From Paracoccaceae bacterium (GTDB taxonomy: Bacteria; Pseudomonadota; Alphaproteobacteria; Rhodobacterales; Rhodobacteraceae), in contig JAOGIM010000001.1 in NCBI GenBank assembly GCA_028150825.1, forward strand, positions 62,001 to 126,000: a stretch of DNA of 64,000 bases. The letters are read 5' to 3'. The notes beneath the pieces are model-generated. The model was not told the origin of the DNA and searched no databases. It worked only from the letters and a program-made list of their open reading frames with translations. The stretch's first letter is position 1. The number at the start of each line of letters is the position of its first letter. Shown piece after piece: positions 1 through 8,737 of this stretch. Position numbers and translations under genes: made by a program.

Positions 1-417
1 GCGATGCTGTTGGGTAAAATCGAAAGCGAAAGATTAAACAACATAAGGGTCTATTCTGGAGATGCGCGGCATCTTTTTGATGTGCTGCCGCCTCAAAGCA
101 TTTCACGCGTTTTTTTGTTGTATCCAGATCCCTGGCCTAAAAAACGTCACCATAGACGCAGATTTGTAACACAGGAGCATATCGCGCCTTTGGCACAGGT
201 TATGAAGAAAGACGCAATATTTCGGGTCGCTACAGATATTAAAGATTATGTGCGCCAAACATTACAAGAAGTCCCAGCAAACGGTTTTAACATTCAAACA
301 GAGTTACCCCAAGATCTGCAAATCGCTTGGCCCGATTGGATTTCAACCCGCTATGAACAAAAAGCCCTGCGCGAAGGCCGTACGCCACATTATTTGACAT
401 TCAAACGGCATTCATAG
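1..417 (+). CDS. trmB: tRNA (guanine-N7-)-methyltransferase, 3' part
   Basis: This is the C-terminal part of TrmB, which uses SAM to make m7G46 in the variable loop of tRNAs. The signature is the [15 protein letters not shown] stretch, followed by the usual C-terminal region with [10 protein letters not shown]. The reading frame is open to the first base of the window, so the N-terminal portion, including most of the SAM-binding fold, lies outside. The ATG at position 4 is therefore an internal methionine. The gene ends about 90 bp before aroA and probably belongs to a preceding transcription unit. The family assignment is firm. Confidence 0.93.
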   Translation, partial: AMLLGKIESERLNNIRVYSGDARHLFDVLPPQSISRVFLLYPDPWPKKRHHRRRFVTQEHIAPLAQVMKKDAIFRVATDIKDYVRQTLQEVPANGFNIQTELPQDLQIAWPDWISTRYEQKALREGRTPHYLTFKRHS

Positions 418-508
418 ACCACATCTACGATGGATTGATCCTCACAAGAACATGGACCCCGCATTTGGCTTAGGCTATCTAGCACACAAAGCAAAAGAGG
501 AAATTTAT

Positions 509-1861
509 ATGTCAGCACATTACACCCCCGTTCCGATGACCTCGCGCAAGGCAGGGCCACTCACTGGAGAGGCAAATGTGCCCGGTGATAAATCGATCTC
601 TCACCGATCACTAATTCTCGGAGCAATGGCCATTGGAAGGACAGAGATCCACGGTTTACTAGAAGGACAAGATGTTTTGGACACCGCTAAGGCGATGCGT
701 GCGTTTGGCGCTACTGTGACGGATCACGGCGATGGACACTGGACGGTTCAGGGGGTTGGGGTGGGTGGTTTTTGTGAGCCCGAAGATGTAATCTACTGCG
801 GAAATTCGGGCACTGGTGTGCGCTTGATAATAGGAGCAATGGCCACACATTCGTTTACGGCCACATTTACCGGAGATGCAAGTCTGAACCGTCGGCCGAT
901 GGCGCGGGTCACGGATCCAATCGCGCTCTTTGGGGCAACCGCACATGGGCGCGCAGGTGGGCGCCTACCAATGACGATCATCGGCGCAAAAAATCCTGTC
1001 CCTGTACAGTATCGTGTCCCGATGCCGTCTGCACAGGTTAAATCGGCAGTGCTTCTGGCTGGATTAAATGCTCCTGGGGAAACCGTCGTCATCGAAAAAG
1101 AAGCGACGCGCGATCATACCGAGCGCATGCTCAAAGGCTTTGGTGCGGATATAAAGGTTGAGGACACCGATAAGGGCCGCGTTATAACGCTTAAAGGCTA
1201 CCCAGACCTTGTACCGCAAAACATCGCTGTGCCGCGCGACCCCAGTTCGGCGGCTTTTCCAGTCTGTGCCGCTCTGATTTGTGCAGGATCGGATGTGTTG
1301 GTACCCAATATCGGCCTTAATCCGACGCGGGCCGGTCTTTTTGCAACACTGCGCGACATGGGAGCGGACCTAACCTATGAAAACGAACGCATAGAAGGCG
1401 GTGAACCCATGGCCAATCTAAGGGTGCGTTTTTCACCTGATATGAAGGGCATTGAAGTACCACCTGAACGCGCTGCTAGTATGATAGATGAATATCCAAT
1501 TCTGTCTGTTGTTGCCTCTTTCGCACAGGGTCAGACAGTGATGCGTGGCGTTAAAGAACTTCGTGTTAAGGAAAGCGATAGAATAGACGCGATGGCGACT
1601 GGTCTCCGGGCGAACGGTATTTCTGTTGAAGAAGGCGAAGACTGGTGGATCGTGGATGGGCGCGGCATCTCAGATGTTCCTGGTGGCGGCCTTTGTGCGA
1701 CGTATCTCGATCACAGGATCGCAATGTCATTTATGATCTTGGGCATGGGCAGTAATAAGCCAGTCAGTATTGACAACGGTGTCCCAATTGTAACATCTTT
1801 CCCAATTTTTGAAGACCTCATGGCTCAGTTGGGGGCCAGTTTATCGCGAGACAAACGTTAG
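509..1861 (+). CDS. aroA: 3-phosphoshikimate 1-carboxyvinyltransferase (EPSP synthase)
   Basis: AroA joins shikimate-3-phosphate and PEP to form EPSP, the sixth step of the cytosolic shikimate pathway. Family motifs seen are [14 protein letters not shown] near the N-terminus, [16 protein letters not shown] and [11 protein letters not shown]. The ORF track opens at 452, but the ATG at 509 is better. It has AGAGG 9 nt upstream, and the protein then starts [16 protein letters not shown], the usual N-terminus in this order, giving 450 residues. The stop is followed after one base by cmk, so the two are surely cotranscribed. The aroA-cmk-rpsA order is conserved in Rhodobacterales. Confidence 0.96.
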   Translation: MSAHYTPVPMTSRKAGPLTGEANVPGDKSISHRSLILGAMAIGRTEIHGLLEGQDVLDTAKAMRAFGATVTDHGDGHWTVQGVGVGGFCEPEDVIYCGNSGTGVRLIIGAMATHSFTATFTGDASLNRRPMARVTDPIALFGATAHGRAGGRLPMTIIGAKNPVPVQYRVPMPSAQVKSAVLLAGLNAPGETVVIEKEATRDHTERMLKGFGADIKVEDTDKGRVITLKGYPDLVPQNIAVPRDPSSAAFPVCAALICAGSDVLVPNIGLNPTRAGLFATLRDMGADLTYENERIEGGEPMANLRVRFSPDMKGIEVPPERAASMIDEYPILSVVASFAQGQTVMRGVKELRVKESDRIDAMATGLRANGISVEEGEDWWIVDGRGISDVPGGGLCATYLDHRIAMSFMILGMGSNKPVSIDNGVPIVTSFPIFEDLMAQLGASLSRDKR

Positions 1862-1862
1862 A

Positions 1863-2504
1863 ATGTTAGTTTCGAAGCCAATTCGTTTCACCGTTGCCAT
1901 TGATGGCCCTGCAGCCGCTGGAAAGGGTACGGTTGCCAAAGGGCTGGCCGATCATTTTGGCTTTTCGCATCTGGACACTGGCCTGCTTTATCGTGCTATC
2001 GCGGTGAAGGCCTTAGTTGGTGAAGATCCAATCACCGCAGCGAACGAGCTTGTGGCCTCAGACATGACATCACAAACCTTACAAAGTCCTAAGGTTGCTC
2101 GAATGGCCAGTAAGGTCGCAGTCATTCCGCAAGTTCGAGCAGCTTTACTGGCATTCCAAGAAAACTTTGCATCTCAGGACGGTGGTGCAGTTCTTGATGG
2201 CCGCGATATCGGAACCATAATTTGTCCAGAGGCCCAAATAAAAATATTTATTACAGCAAGTGCGGAAATACGTGCAAAAAGGCGTTATGATGAATTACAA
2301 AGCAAAGGTTTGGAAACAAGTTATGATGAAGTTCTGCGCGATGTCAAAGAGCGAGATGAACGCGATATGACACGCAAAGATGCACCCCTAAAACCTGCCC
2401 ACGATGCTCATATTTTGGATACAAGCGGACTGAGCATTATGGCATCTCTTCAAAAAGCAATCGACATCACGTCTACAGCTTTCGTTAAAGCCATGAAAAT
2501 ATGA
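1863..2504 (+). CDS. cmk: (d)CMP kinase
   Basis: Cytidylate kinase phosphorylates CMP and dCMP with ATP in pyrimidine nucleotide recycling. The P-loop GPAAAGKGTVAKGLA lies at about residues 13-27, LDTGLLYRAIA follows, and DGRDIGTII and the LID-like KRRYDELQSKG are present. I start it at the ATG one base after the aroA stop, giving 213 residues, the normal length. The longer ORF from 1809 would overlap aroA by over 50 bp. It is translationally close-coupled to aroA. The 221-bp stretch after it, before rpsA, shows no gene I would defend. Confidence 0.95.
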   Translation: MLVSKPIRFTVAIDGPAAAGKGTVAKGLADHFGFSHLDTGLLYRAIAVKALVGEDPITAANELVASDMTSQTLQSPKVARMASKVAVIPQVRAALLAFQENFASQDGGAVLDGRDIGTIICPEAQIKIFITASAEIRAKRRYDELQSKGLETSYDEVLRDVKERDERDMTRKDAPLKPAHDAHILDTSGLSIMASLQKAIDITSTAFVKAMKI

Positions 2505-2725
2505 TTTAGCGACGCCCAAGCTAACAGATAGTGTAATCAAGGGAACCAGTGTTGCTTTAAAAGGGATTGGTGCTTGATTTATATTAGCAAAGGTCGTATG
2601 AGCCAGCCTTGCGATTTCTGGTAAATAGCAATCAAGAGCAGGCCAAGCTTGCATTATAAAAACCGAAAGACCAGCGGAGACAACCGTTTGGCCCGTAACT
2701 GTCATATAAAGGAAAATGAGACCAC

Positions 2726-4405
2726 ATGGCTCAATCAACATCTATGGAGGAATTCGAAGCCCTCCTTAATGAAAGCTTCGAAATGGACACCCCTAGTGAA
2801 GGTTCAGTTGTAAAAGGCAGGGTTATTGCTGTCGAAGCTGGACAGGCAATTATCGATGTCGGCTACAAAATGGAAGGCCGTGTTGACCTAAAGGAGTTTG
2901 CCGACCCAGGCGAAGCGCCAGAAGTTAATGTTGGCGACAGTGTAGAAGTGTTCTTACGCCAAGTAGAAAACTCAAAAGGCGAAGCGGTGATCAGCCGTGA
3001 GATGGCACGTCGAGAAGAGGCATGGGACCGCCTCGAGAAGGCTCATTCTGATGATTCGCGCGTTGAAGGCGCAATCTTTGGCCGCGTCAAAGGTGGCTTT
3101 ACCGTAGATCTGGGCGGAGCTGTAGCGTTCTTGCCGGGTTCACAAGTTGACGTGCGCCCCGTGCGTGATGCCGGACCGCTGATGGGTCTGAAACAACCGT
3201 TTCAGATCCTAAAAATGGATCGTCGCCGCGGTAACATCGTTGTTTCGCGTCGTGCAATCCTTGAAGAAAGCCGCGCAGAACAGCGAGCCGAAGTTATCGG
3301 GAACCTCGCCGAAGGTATGTCAGTTGAAGGTGTAGTAAAAAACATTACTGAATATGGCGCATTTGTTGACCTTGGCGGTGTGGATGGTCTTTTGCATGTA
3401 ACCGATATGGCATGGCGACGCGTCAATCACCCTTCAGAAATCCTGACGATCGGTGAAACAATTAACGTGCAGGTTATCAAGATAAACAAAGACACACATC
3501 GTATCAGCCTCGGTATGAAGCAATTGCAAGAAGATCCATGGGATCTTGTTGCAGGAAAATATCCACTTGAATCAATTCATACTGGCATAGTAACAAACAT
3601 TACTGATTATGGTGCGTTTGTTGAATTGGAAGCCGGCGTTGAAGGACTCGTTCACGTGTCTGAAATGTCTTGGACTAAGAAAAACGTTCATCCTGGAAAA
3701 ATCGTTTCCACCAGCCAAGAAGTCGAAGTTATGGTCCTTGAAATCGATGGTTCCAAACGTCGCGTGTCATTGGGTCTGAAACAAACTCAGCGCAATCCAT
3801 GGGAAGTCTTCGCAGAAGCTAACCCAGAAGGAACTAAAGTTGAAGGTGAAGTAAAAAATATCACTGAATTTGGTCTCTTCATTGGCCTCGAAGGCGAAAT
3901 AGACGGCATGGTTCACTTGAGCGATATCTCTTGGGATGAACGTGGCGAAGATGCAATCCAAAATTTTCGTAAGGGCGACGTTGTTCGAGCCGTTGTGTCA
4001 GAAGTAGACGTAGAAAAAGAACGCATCAGCCTCTCGATCAAAGGCATGGGTGCTGATAAGTTTGCAGAAGCAACAGGTGGTGTCAAACGCGGCGCTATTG
4101 TGACCGTTGAAGTAACTGCAATCGAAGATGGCGGTATCGAAGTTGAATACGAAGGCGCAAAAGCGTTCATTCGTCGTTCAGATCTTAGCCGGGATCGCGC
4201 CGAACAAAGGCCAGATCGCTTCTCTGTCGGGAACAAGGTCGATGTTCGTATCACTAATATTGACAGCAAAACTCGCAAACTTGGTCTGTCCATTAAAGCG
4301 CGCGAAATAGCAGAAGAGAAAGAAGCCGTGGAACAATACGGATCTTCAGACTCGGGGGCGTCTCTCGGCGATATCTTGGGAGCCGCCTTGAAAGGCGACG
4401 AGTAA
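2726..4405 (+). CDS. rpsA: 30S ribosomal protein S1
   Basis: S1 is the mRNA-binding protein of the small ribosomal subunit, needed for initiation on structured leaders. The 559-residue protein carries six S1 (OB-fold) repeats starting at about residues 27, 110, 195, 280, 367 and 452. Repeats 3 to 5 show the classic pattern NITEYGAFVDLGGVDGLLHV. The sixth is more divergent. The start is preceded by AAGGA about 12 nt upstream, a somewhat long spacing. A strong rho-independent terminator closes the unit. The long minus-strand ORFs inside it are antisense shadows of this acidic, repetitive gene. Confidence 0.97.
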   Translation: MAQSTSMEEFEALLNESFEMDTPSEGSVVKGRVIAVEAGQAIIDVGYKMEGRVDLKEFADPGEAPEVNVGDSVEVFLRQVENSKGEAVISREMARREEAWDRLEKAHSDDSRVEGAIFGRVKGGFTVDLGGAVAFLPGSQVDVRPVRDAGPLMGLKQPFQILKMDRRRGNIVVSRRAILEESRAEQRAEVIGNLAEGMSVEGVVKNITEYGAFVDLGGVDGLLHVTDMAWRRVNHPSEILTIGETINVQVIKINKDTHRISLGMKQLQEDPWDLVAGKYPLESIHTGIVTNITDYGAFVELEAGVEGLVHVSEMSWTKKNVHPGKIVSTSQEVEVMVLEIDGSKRRVSLGLKQTQRNPWEVFAEANPEGTKVEGEVKNITEFGLFIGLEGEIDGMVHLSDISWDERGEDAIQNFRKGDVVRAVVSEVDVEKERISLSIKGMGADKFAEATGGVKRGAIVTVEVTAIEDGGIEVEYEGAKAFIRRSDLSRDRAEQRPDRFSVGNKVDVRITNIDSKTRKLGLSIKAREIAEEKEAVEQYGSSDSGASLGDILGAALKGDE

Positions 4406-4422
4406 TCCAAGTTTATAAACTT

Positions 4423-4456
4423 AAATCCTGCATGCCTTAGGCCTGCGGGATTTTTT
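4423..4456 (+). terminator. rho-independent terminator after rpsA
   Basis: AAATCCTGCA pairs with TGCGGGATTT (one G-T wobble) around a short loop and runs into a T tract, 18 bp after the rpsA stop. It separates rpsA from ihfB, which must then have its own promoter in the following 200 bp. Confidence 0.88.
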
Positions 4457-4667
4457 ACTATTGATTCGCATACATAGGTATCTAGAGAATATTTTTTCTT
4501 CTGATCGCTGTATTTTAGTGAGAGCTAAGCCAAAAACGGCTAAACTGAGCGGTTATTTTTGCATCATGACTAACAAAAGCGTTCATGCAAAAAACAAAGA
4601 GTTTCCCAAACCGCTCATTCTACCTATAGTACGATAAACTAGAAATGCGATCAAACTTGGGGGAAAG

Positions 4668-4952
4668 ATGATACGTTCAGAGCTGATTCAGACCATAGCA
4701 GATGATAATCCACATTTATTTCAACGTGATGTCGAACGTATCGTAAATACAGTTTTTGAAGAAATCACGGATGCGATGGTGCATGGAGAACGTGTGGAAC
4801 TCCGCGGTTTTGGCGCATTTTCCGTCAAGCAGCGTGGCGCCAGATTAGGCCGCAACCCAAGAACGGGCGAAGCTGTGTCGGTTGACTCAAAACGTGTGCC
4901 TTTTTTCAAAACGGGCAAGCTTTTGCGGGATAGATTAAATGGAAGATCCTAA
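4668..4952 (+). CDS. ihfB: integration host factor subunit beta
   Basis: IHF-beta forms a heterodimer with IHF-alpha that binds and sharply bends DNA, supporting replication, recombination and sigma-54 promoters. At 94 residues it has the normal length. The DNA-intercalating arm region [22 protein letters not shown] is intact apart from ordinary variation. A GGGGGAAAG Shine-Dalgarno sits directly before the ATG. The stop codon abuts the ATG of the next gene. An IHF partner is relevant to the sigma-54 activator found at 15.4 kb, though that link is only inference. Confidence 0.95.
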   Translation: MIRSELIQTIADDNPHLFQRDVERIVNTVFEEITDAMVHGERVELRGFGAFSVKQRGARLGRNPRTGEAVSVDSKRVPFFKTGKLLRDRLNGRS

Positions 4953-5333
4953 ATGCTGCGGGTTTTCAACTACCTGTTTTCCGGCGCTTTAGCACTAGTG
5001 TTGATTTTGCTTGCGCTCGCAAACAGGGATCTTGTGCGCATGAGCCTGTTGCCGGACGAGTTCAATTTTATCGGATTTAATTTTTACTTGAATATTCCAA
5101 TCTTCGTTGTGTTTTTTGGTGGTGCTATTTTTGGCATCATGGTTGGGTTTGTTATGGAGTGGATGCGCGAATACAAATTACGCTCCGCATCAACCCGTAA
5201 AACCCGCGAACTAAAAGGCATAAAGCGACAGCTACAGCAGCTGAAAGATGAAAAGTATGAAAATGAAGACGACGTCCTTGCTCTCCTTGAACACACTATA
5301 AAGGAGACTAAGAAATCAGCTCCGTTAATGTAA
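4953..5333 (+). CDS. LapA-domain (DUF1049) inner-membrane protein
   Basis: This is a 126-residue membrane protein of the lipopolysaccharide assembly protein A family. It has two hydrophobic segments, at about residues 5-25 and 44-66, followed by a charged, coiled-coil-like cytoplasmic tail rich in Lys, Glu and Gln. LapA-type proteins in enterobacteria help regulate LpxC turnover together with LapB/YciM. Here only the domain architecture supports that. The ATG follows the ihfB stop with no gap. The 3' end overlaps the start region of trpF, and its last codons contain the trpF ribosome-binding site. The ihfB-lapA-trpF order is typical of the group. Confidence 0.8.
   Translation: MLRVFNYLFSGALALVLILLALANRDLVRMSLLPDEFNFIGFNFYLNIPIFVVFFGGAIFGIMVGFVMEWMREYKLRSASTRKTRELKGIKRQLQQLKDEKYENEDDVLALLEHTIKETKKSAPLM
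5301..5306 (+). promoter_or_regulatory. Shine-Dalgarno for trpF (decides a non-canonical start)
   Basis: A perfect AAGGAG lies inside the end of the lapA-like gene. Eight bases downstream is an ATC codon in the trpF frame. No ATG, GTG or TTG exists in that frame between the upstream in-frame stop (TAA at 5309) and position 5495, which is already past the catalytic cysteine. The site therefore points to ATC at 5315 as the start. Confidence 0.7.
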
Positions 5334-5971
5334 AAATTTGTGGCCTTACAACAGGAAGTTCTGTAACGACCGCAGTCACAGCAGGGGCTGATTATTTAGG
5401 ATTTGTATTTTTTTCAAAGTCTCCAAGATATTTAACTTTTAGCCAAGCTGCGGACTTCGCTACGCTTATTCCAAAAAATGTAATTCAAGTTGCATTGGTA
5501 GTTGATCCCAACAATGATCTTTTAACCAATATGATGAAGTATGTTCCCATAGACATGATCCAACTGCAGGGAACAGAAACACCTCAAAGGGTGAGAGAAG
5601 TCAAAGAGCTGACCAGATTGCCCGTGATGAAAGCAATCGGTGTCTCAGAGCCAGAAGATTTAGACATAATTGATAGCTATGCTACCGTGGCAGACCAGCT
5701 TTTGATTGATGCAAAGCCGCCCAAAGGTTCGATCCTGCCTGGTGGTAATGGCCTAGCCTTCGACTGGGGATTGATGACAGGCAAGACTTGGGACGTCCCT
5801 TGGATGCTTGCGGGCGGGCTAAACCCAGAAAACGTGACTGAGGCAATAAAAACCACTGGAACAGCTCAAATCGATGTGTCCTCCGGTGTTGAAAGAGCAC
5901 CTGGCGATAAGGACCCAGACAAAGTCACCCGCTTTATTCAAAACGCCAAAAGAAGCCATCAAACGACTTAA
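5315..5971 (+). CDS. trpF: phosphoribosylanthranilate isomerase, apparent ATC start
   Basis: TrpF performs the Amadori isomerisation of phosphoribosylanthranilate in tryptophan synthesis. The track shows only residues from a TTG at 5495, but the frame is open upstream and encodes the essential N-terminus: NVKICGLTT with the catalytic Cys, then AGADYLGFVFFSKSPRY. The catalytic Asp region is VVDPNNDLL. The C-terminal phosphate-binding part reads LAGGLNPENV and DVSSGVE. Starting at ATC 5315 gives 218 residues, the normal size. No standard start codon is available. This is either a genuine rare AUC start or a sequence error at that base. The gene overlaps lapA by 19 bp and precedes trpB by about 145 bp. 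Confidence 0.9.
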   Translation: MSSVNVKICGLTTGSSVTTAVTAGADYLGFVFFSKSPRYLTFSQAADFATLIPKNVIQVALVVDPNNDLLTNMMKYVPIDMIQLQGTETPQRVREVKELTRLPVMKAIGVSEPEDLDIIDSYATVADQLLIDAKPPKGSILPGGNGLAFDWGLMTGKTWDVPWMLAGGLNPENVTEAIKTTGTAQIDVSSGVERAPGDKDPDKVTRFIQNAKRSHQTT

Positions 5972-6117
5972 AATCTGAACGGCGGTCTAGGCTCTTTACA
6001 ATTACTCAATTCTTTCAAAGCTAATTGTGGGGTGTGTCATAATTTAGCAGCGCTTGTATCTTTACCTCTCTACCCAAGAGCAGTACAAAAAAGAAATTCT
6101 AACTCCGGAGTCAAATT

Positions 6118-7350
6118 ATGCCCAATGAACTTTTCAACAGTTTTATGACTGGTCCAGATGAAAAAGGTCGGTTTGGTGAATTTGGTGGACGCTTTGTGTC
6201 AGAAACCCTGATGCCGCTTATTTTAGAGCTGGAAAAACAATACAAAATTGCCAAGACTGACGAAACATTCTGGCACGAGATGAATGATCTTTGGACAAAT
6301 TATGTTGGCCGCCCAAGCCCACTTTATTTAGCCGAACGCCTGACGGATCACCTGAGTGGGGCCAAGATTTATATGAAGCGTGACGAACTTAATCATACTG
6401 GTGCACACAAGATCAATAATGTACTAGGCCAGATTATTCTGGCCCGCCGTATGGGGAAGGGCCGTATTATAGCAGAGACGGGCGCAGGCCAGCATGGGGT
6501 AGCCACTGCCACTGTGTGCGCAAAATTTGGTCTGAAATGCATTGTTTATATGGGTGCACATGATGTTGAGCGTCAGGCACCCAATGTCTTTCGTATGCGA
6601 CTACTGGGGGCCGAAGTGGTCCCGGTTACCTCAGGACGCGGCACGCTCAAAGATGCAATGAATGATGCACTACGCGACTGGGTGACAAATGTGAGGGATA
6701 CGTTTTACTGTATTGGAACAGTCGCTGGCCCACATCCATACCCGGCAATGGTGCGAGACTTCCAATCGGTTATCGGTAAGGAAGTCAAACAACAAATGCA
6801 TTTGGCCGAGGGCCGCAATCCAGATACATTGATTGCAGCCATTGGTGGGGGCTCAAATGCAATGGGCCTTTTCTATCCATTCCTTGATGAAGAGGATGTT
6901 AGCGTCATCGGTGTCGAGGCAGGCGGCAAGGGCGTCAATCAGAAAATGGAGCATTGCGCTTCGTTGACTGGAGGACGACCGGGCGTTCTACACGGCAATA
7001 GAACTTATTTACTGCAAGACGGTGACGGACAGATTCTTGAGGGATTCTCTATATCAGCCGGACTTGATTACCCCGGAATTGGCCCGGAACACGCCTGGCT
7101 TCATGACATAGGGCGCGCCAAATATGTGTCCATTACAGATAAAGAGGCGCTGGAAGCCTTTCAGCTTTGCTGTGAACTGGAAGGCATCATTCCCGCCTTG
7201 GAACCCAGCCATGCTCTGGCTCATGTGATGAAAATAGCGCCTGAATTGGATGAAAGTCACATCATTTGCATGAATATGTGTGGACGCGGCGACAAGGATA
7301 TTTTTACAGTCGCCAAACATCTAAATTTTGATATGGGCGATGTTGGTTAA
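6118..7350 (+). CDS. trpB: tryptophan synthase beta chain
   Basis: TrpB condenses indole, channelled from TrpA, with serine in a PLP-dependent reaction. The protein has 410 residues. The PLP lysine is in HTGAHKINN, the glycine-rich phosphate-binding loop is GGGSNAMG, and [10 protein letters not shown] is the usual family block. GGAG lies 8 nt before the ATG. It follows trpF, and no trpA is visible downstream. The next gene is convergent. About 85 bp separate the trpB stop from that gene, and I see no strong terminator there. Confidence 0.97.
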   Translation: MPNELFNSFMTGPDEKGRFGEFGGRFVSETLMPLILELEKQYKIAKTDETFWHEMNDLWTNYVGRPSPLYLAERLTDHLSGAKIYMKRDELNHTGAHKINNVLGQIILARRMGKGRIIAETGAGQHGVATATVCAKFGLKCIVYMGAHDVERQAPNVFRMRLLGAEVVPVTSGRGTLKDAMNDALRDWVTNVRDTFYCIGTVAGPHPYPAMVRDFQSVIGKEVKQQMHLAEGRNPDTLIAAIGGGSNAMGLFYPFLDEEDVSVIGVEAGGKGVNQKMEHCASLTGGRPGVLHGNRTYLLQDGDGQILEGFSISAGLDYPGIGPEHAWLHDIGRAKYVSITDKEALEAFQLCCELEGIIPALEPSHALAHVMKIAPELDESHIICMNMCGRGDKDIFTVAKHLNFDMGDVG

Positions 7351-7437
7351 ACGCTGACTACTAACATACTATTGAAAAATCCCACGCCACTATAAGCTGT
7401 AGGTTTTTATGTTCTACGCCCTAACATATTTGCAAAT

Positions 7438-8415
7438 CTATTCGGCAATCGGCACAAAGCTATCTCTATAAAACCGATACGAGTTGTCGCCCATTATACC
7501 ATTTACTTCGATCTCTGACATACCGGTGTCACGCAACCCCTGAGCTATATTGCCAAAGTCTCTATTGGTCTCAAACCAATATGGCATTGGTGGAAATCCT
7601 GGAGAATTAGCAGAACCTTCTCCGTAGTCAATCTCTTTGCTCCAGCGGCCAACACGCATCCACTCAACTATGCTGTCGGGCTGATCCTGACAAAGGTCAG
7701 AACCGATCCCAAGATGTTCTATCCCATAAAGATCAGCGGCATGCGCAATCATTTCACAGAAACTCTGTAACGTGCAATTGGCTTTATCCTTGAGGTGATG
7801 GGGGTAGAGAGAAAAGCCAAGCATGCCACCAGCCTCAGTTACCGCCTTGATCACCTCATGACGTTTATTGCGCAACGCAGGTTGCCAATCATAAGTGTTC
7901 GCATGGGTGATGGCGATAGGACGTTGGGAAATCTCGGCTGCCTCAACCGTAGACCTGTCGGCAGAATGGCTCATATCTACAACTAGACCGACGCGATTCA
8001 TCTCTTTAATCACTTGGCGTCCCATACGGGTGATTCCGGCATCTTCAGTCTCATAACAGCCTGTCGCCAAAAGCGATTGGTTATTATAACTTAGTTGCAT
8101 AAAGCGCGCTCCCAGGCTGTGTGCAATCTCGACGAGACCAATATCATCTTCGATTGGGCTTGGGTTTTGAAAGCCAAAGAAAATTGCTGTCCTATCCGTT
8201 GCTTGCGCACGGTCTATGTCTTCTGCCCACAGACCTTTCATGATCAGGTCGGGATATTGTTCAAACCAACGGTTCCAAGCCTCAAAATTTAGAACGGTCT
8301 CACGAAAGTTTTCGTGGTAGGAAATTGTGACATGTACAGCATCCACGCAGCCATCACGCATCTGTTTGAAAATCTTTGGAGACCATTTGGCATACTGCAG
8401 ATTGTCTATAATCAT
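7438..8415 (-). CDS. M19 (renal dipeptidase-like) family protein with incomplete metal site
   Basis: This 325-residue TIM-barrel protein belongs to peptidase family M19. The start at 8415 has AAGGCG upstream and gives MIIDNLQYAKW. The track start at 8466 is a TTG without support. Of the usual zinc ligands, the later histidines are there (VDMSHS and AITHAN), as is the GIGSD acidic residue. The N-terminal HxD motif is replaced by DNLQYA, and the EGG glutamate block reads GFQNPSP. Classical dipeptidase activity is therefore doubtful. It may be a relative with another hydrolytic or non-hydrolytic role. No signal peptide is visible. It stands alone between trpB and a divergent kinase gene. Confidence 0.8.
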   Translation of the reverse strand: MIIDNLQYAKWSPKIFKQMRDGCVDAVHVTISYHENFRETVLNFEAWNRWFEQYPDLIMKGLWAEDIDRAQATDRTAIFFGFQNPSPIEDDIGLVEIAHSLGARFMQLSYNNQSLLATGCYETEDAGITRMGRQVIKEMNRVGLVVDMSHSADRSTVEAAEISQRPIAITHANTYDWQPALRNKRHEVIKAVTEAGGMLGFSLYPHHLKDKANCTLQSFCEMIAHAADLYGIEHLGIGSDLCQDQPDSIVEWMRVGRWSKEIDYGEGSANSPGFPPMPYWFETNRDFGNIAQGLRDTGMSEIEVNGIMGDNSYRFYRDSFVPIAE

Positions 8416-8737
8416 ATTATAATCGCCTTTATATTCAAGGATAAATTTTGAAACAATCGAATTCAAGTGAGGACGAAATTTAGTCCACTATCGGTTTACA
8501 TGCTATAGATTTGTAAAATATTTCATTTTAAATGCCAATGTCACTCTTGCAGAACAAACCGTGAGGTATGGAGATCATTCATTGCTAAATCCTTCCTTTA
8601 GGGCCAAGTTATATTTCATCAGGGAACTCATGATCCACACTATCTACCTTTTCCTCTACTACCGCATCTTTATAAATTGTCCGATGACTTTGTTAAACTA
8701 TGGTAGATAATAGATATACCTTGGAAGATTATTGTTC

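Noticed and set aside
3913-4410. 165-codon minus-strand ORF inside rpsA
   Set aside because: It is antisense to the conserved S1 repeats; composition is explained by the complementary strand.
7351-7437. Possible bidirectional terminator between trpB and the M19-like gene
   Set aside because: I could not find a convincing GC-rich stem followed by T residues on either strand.
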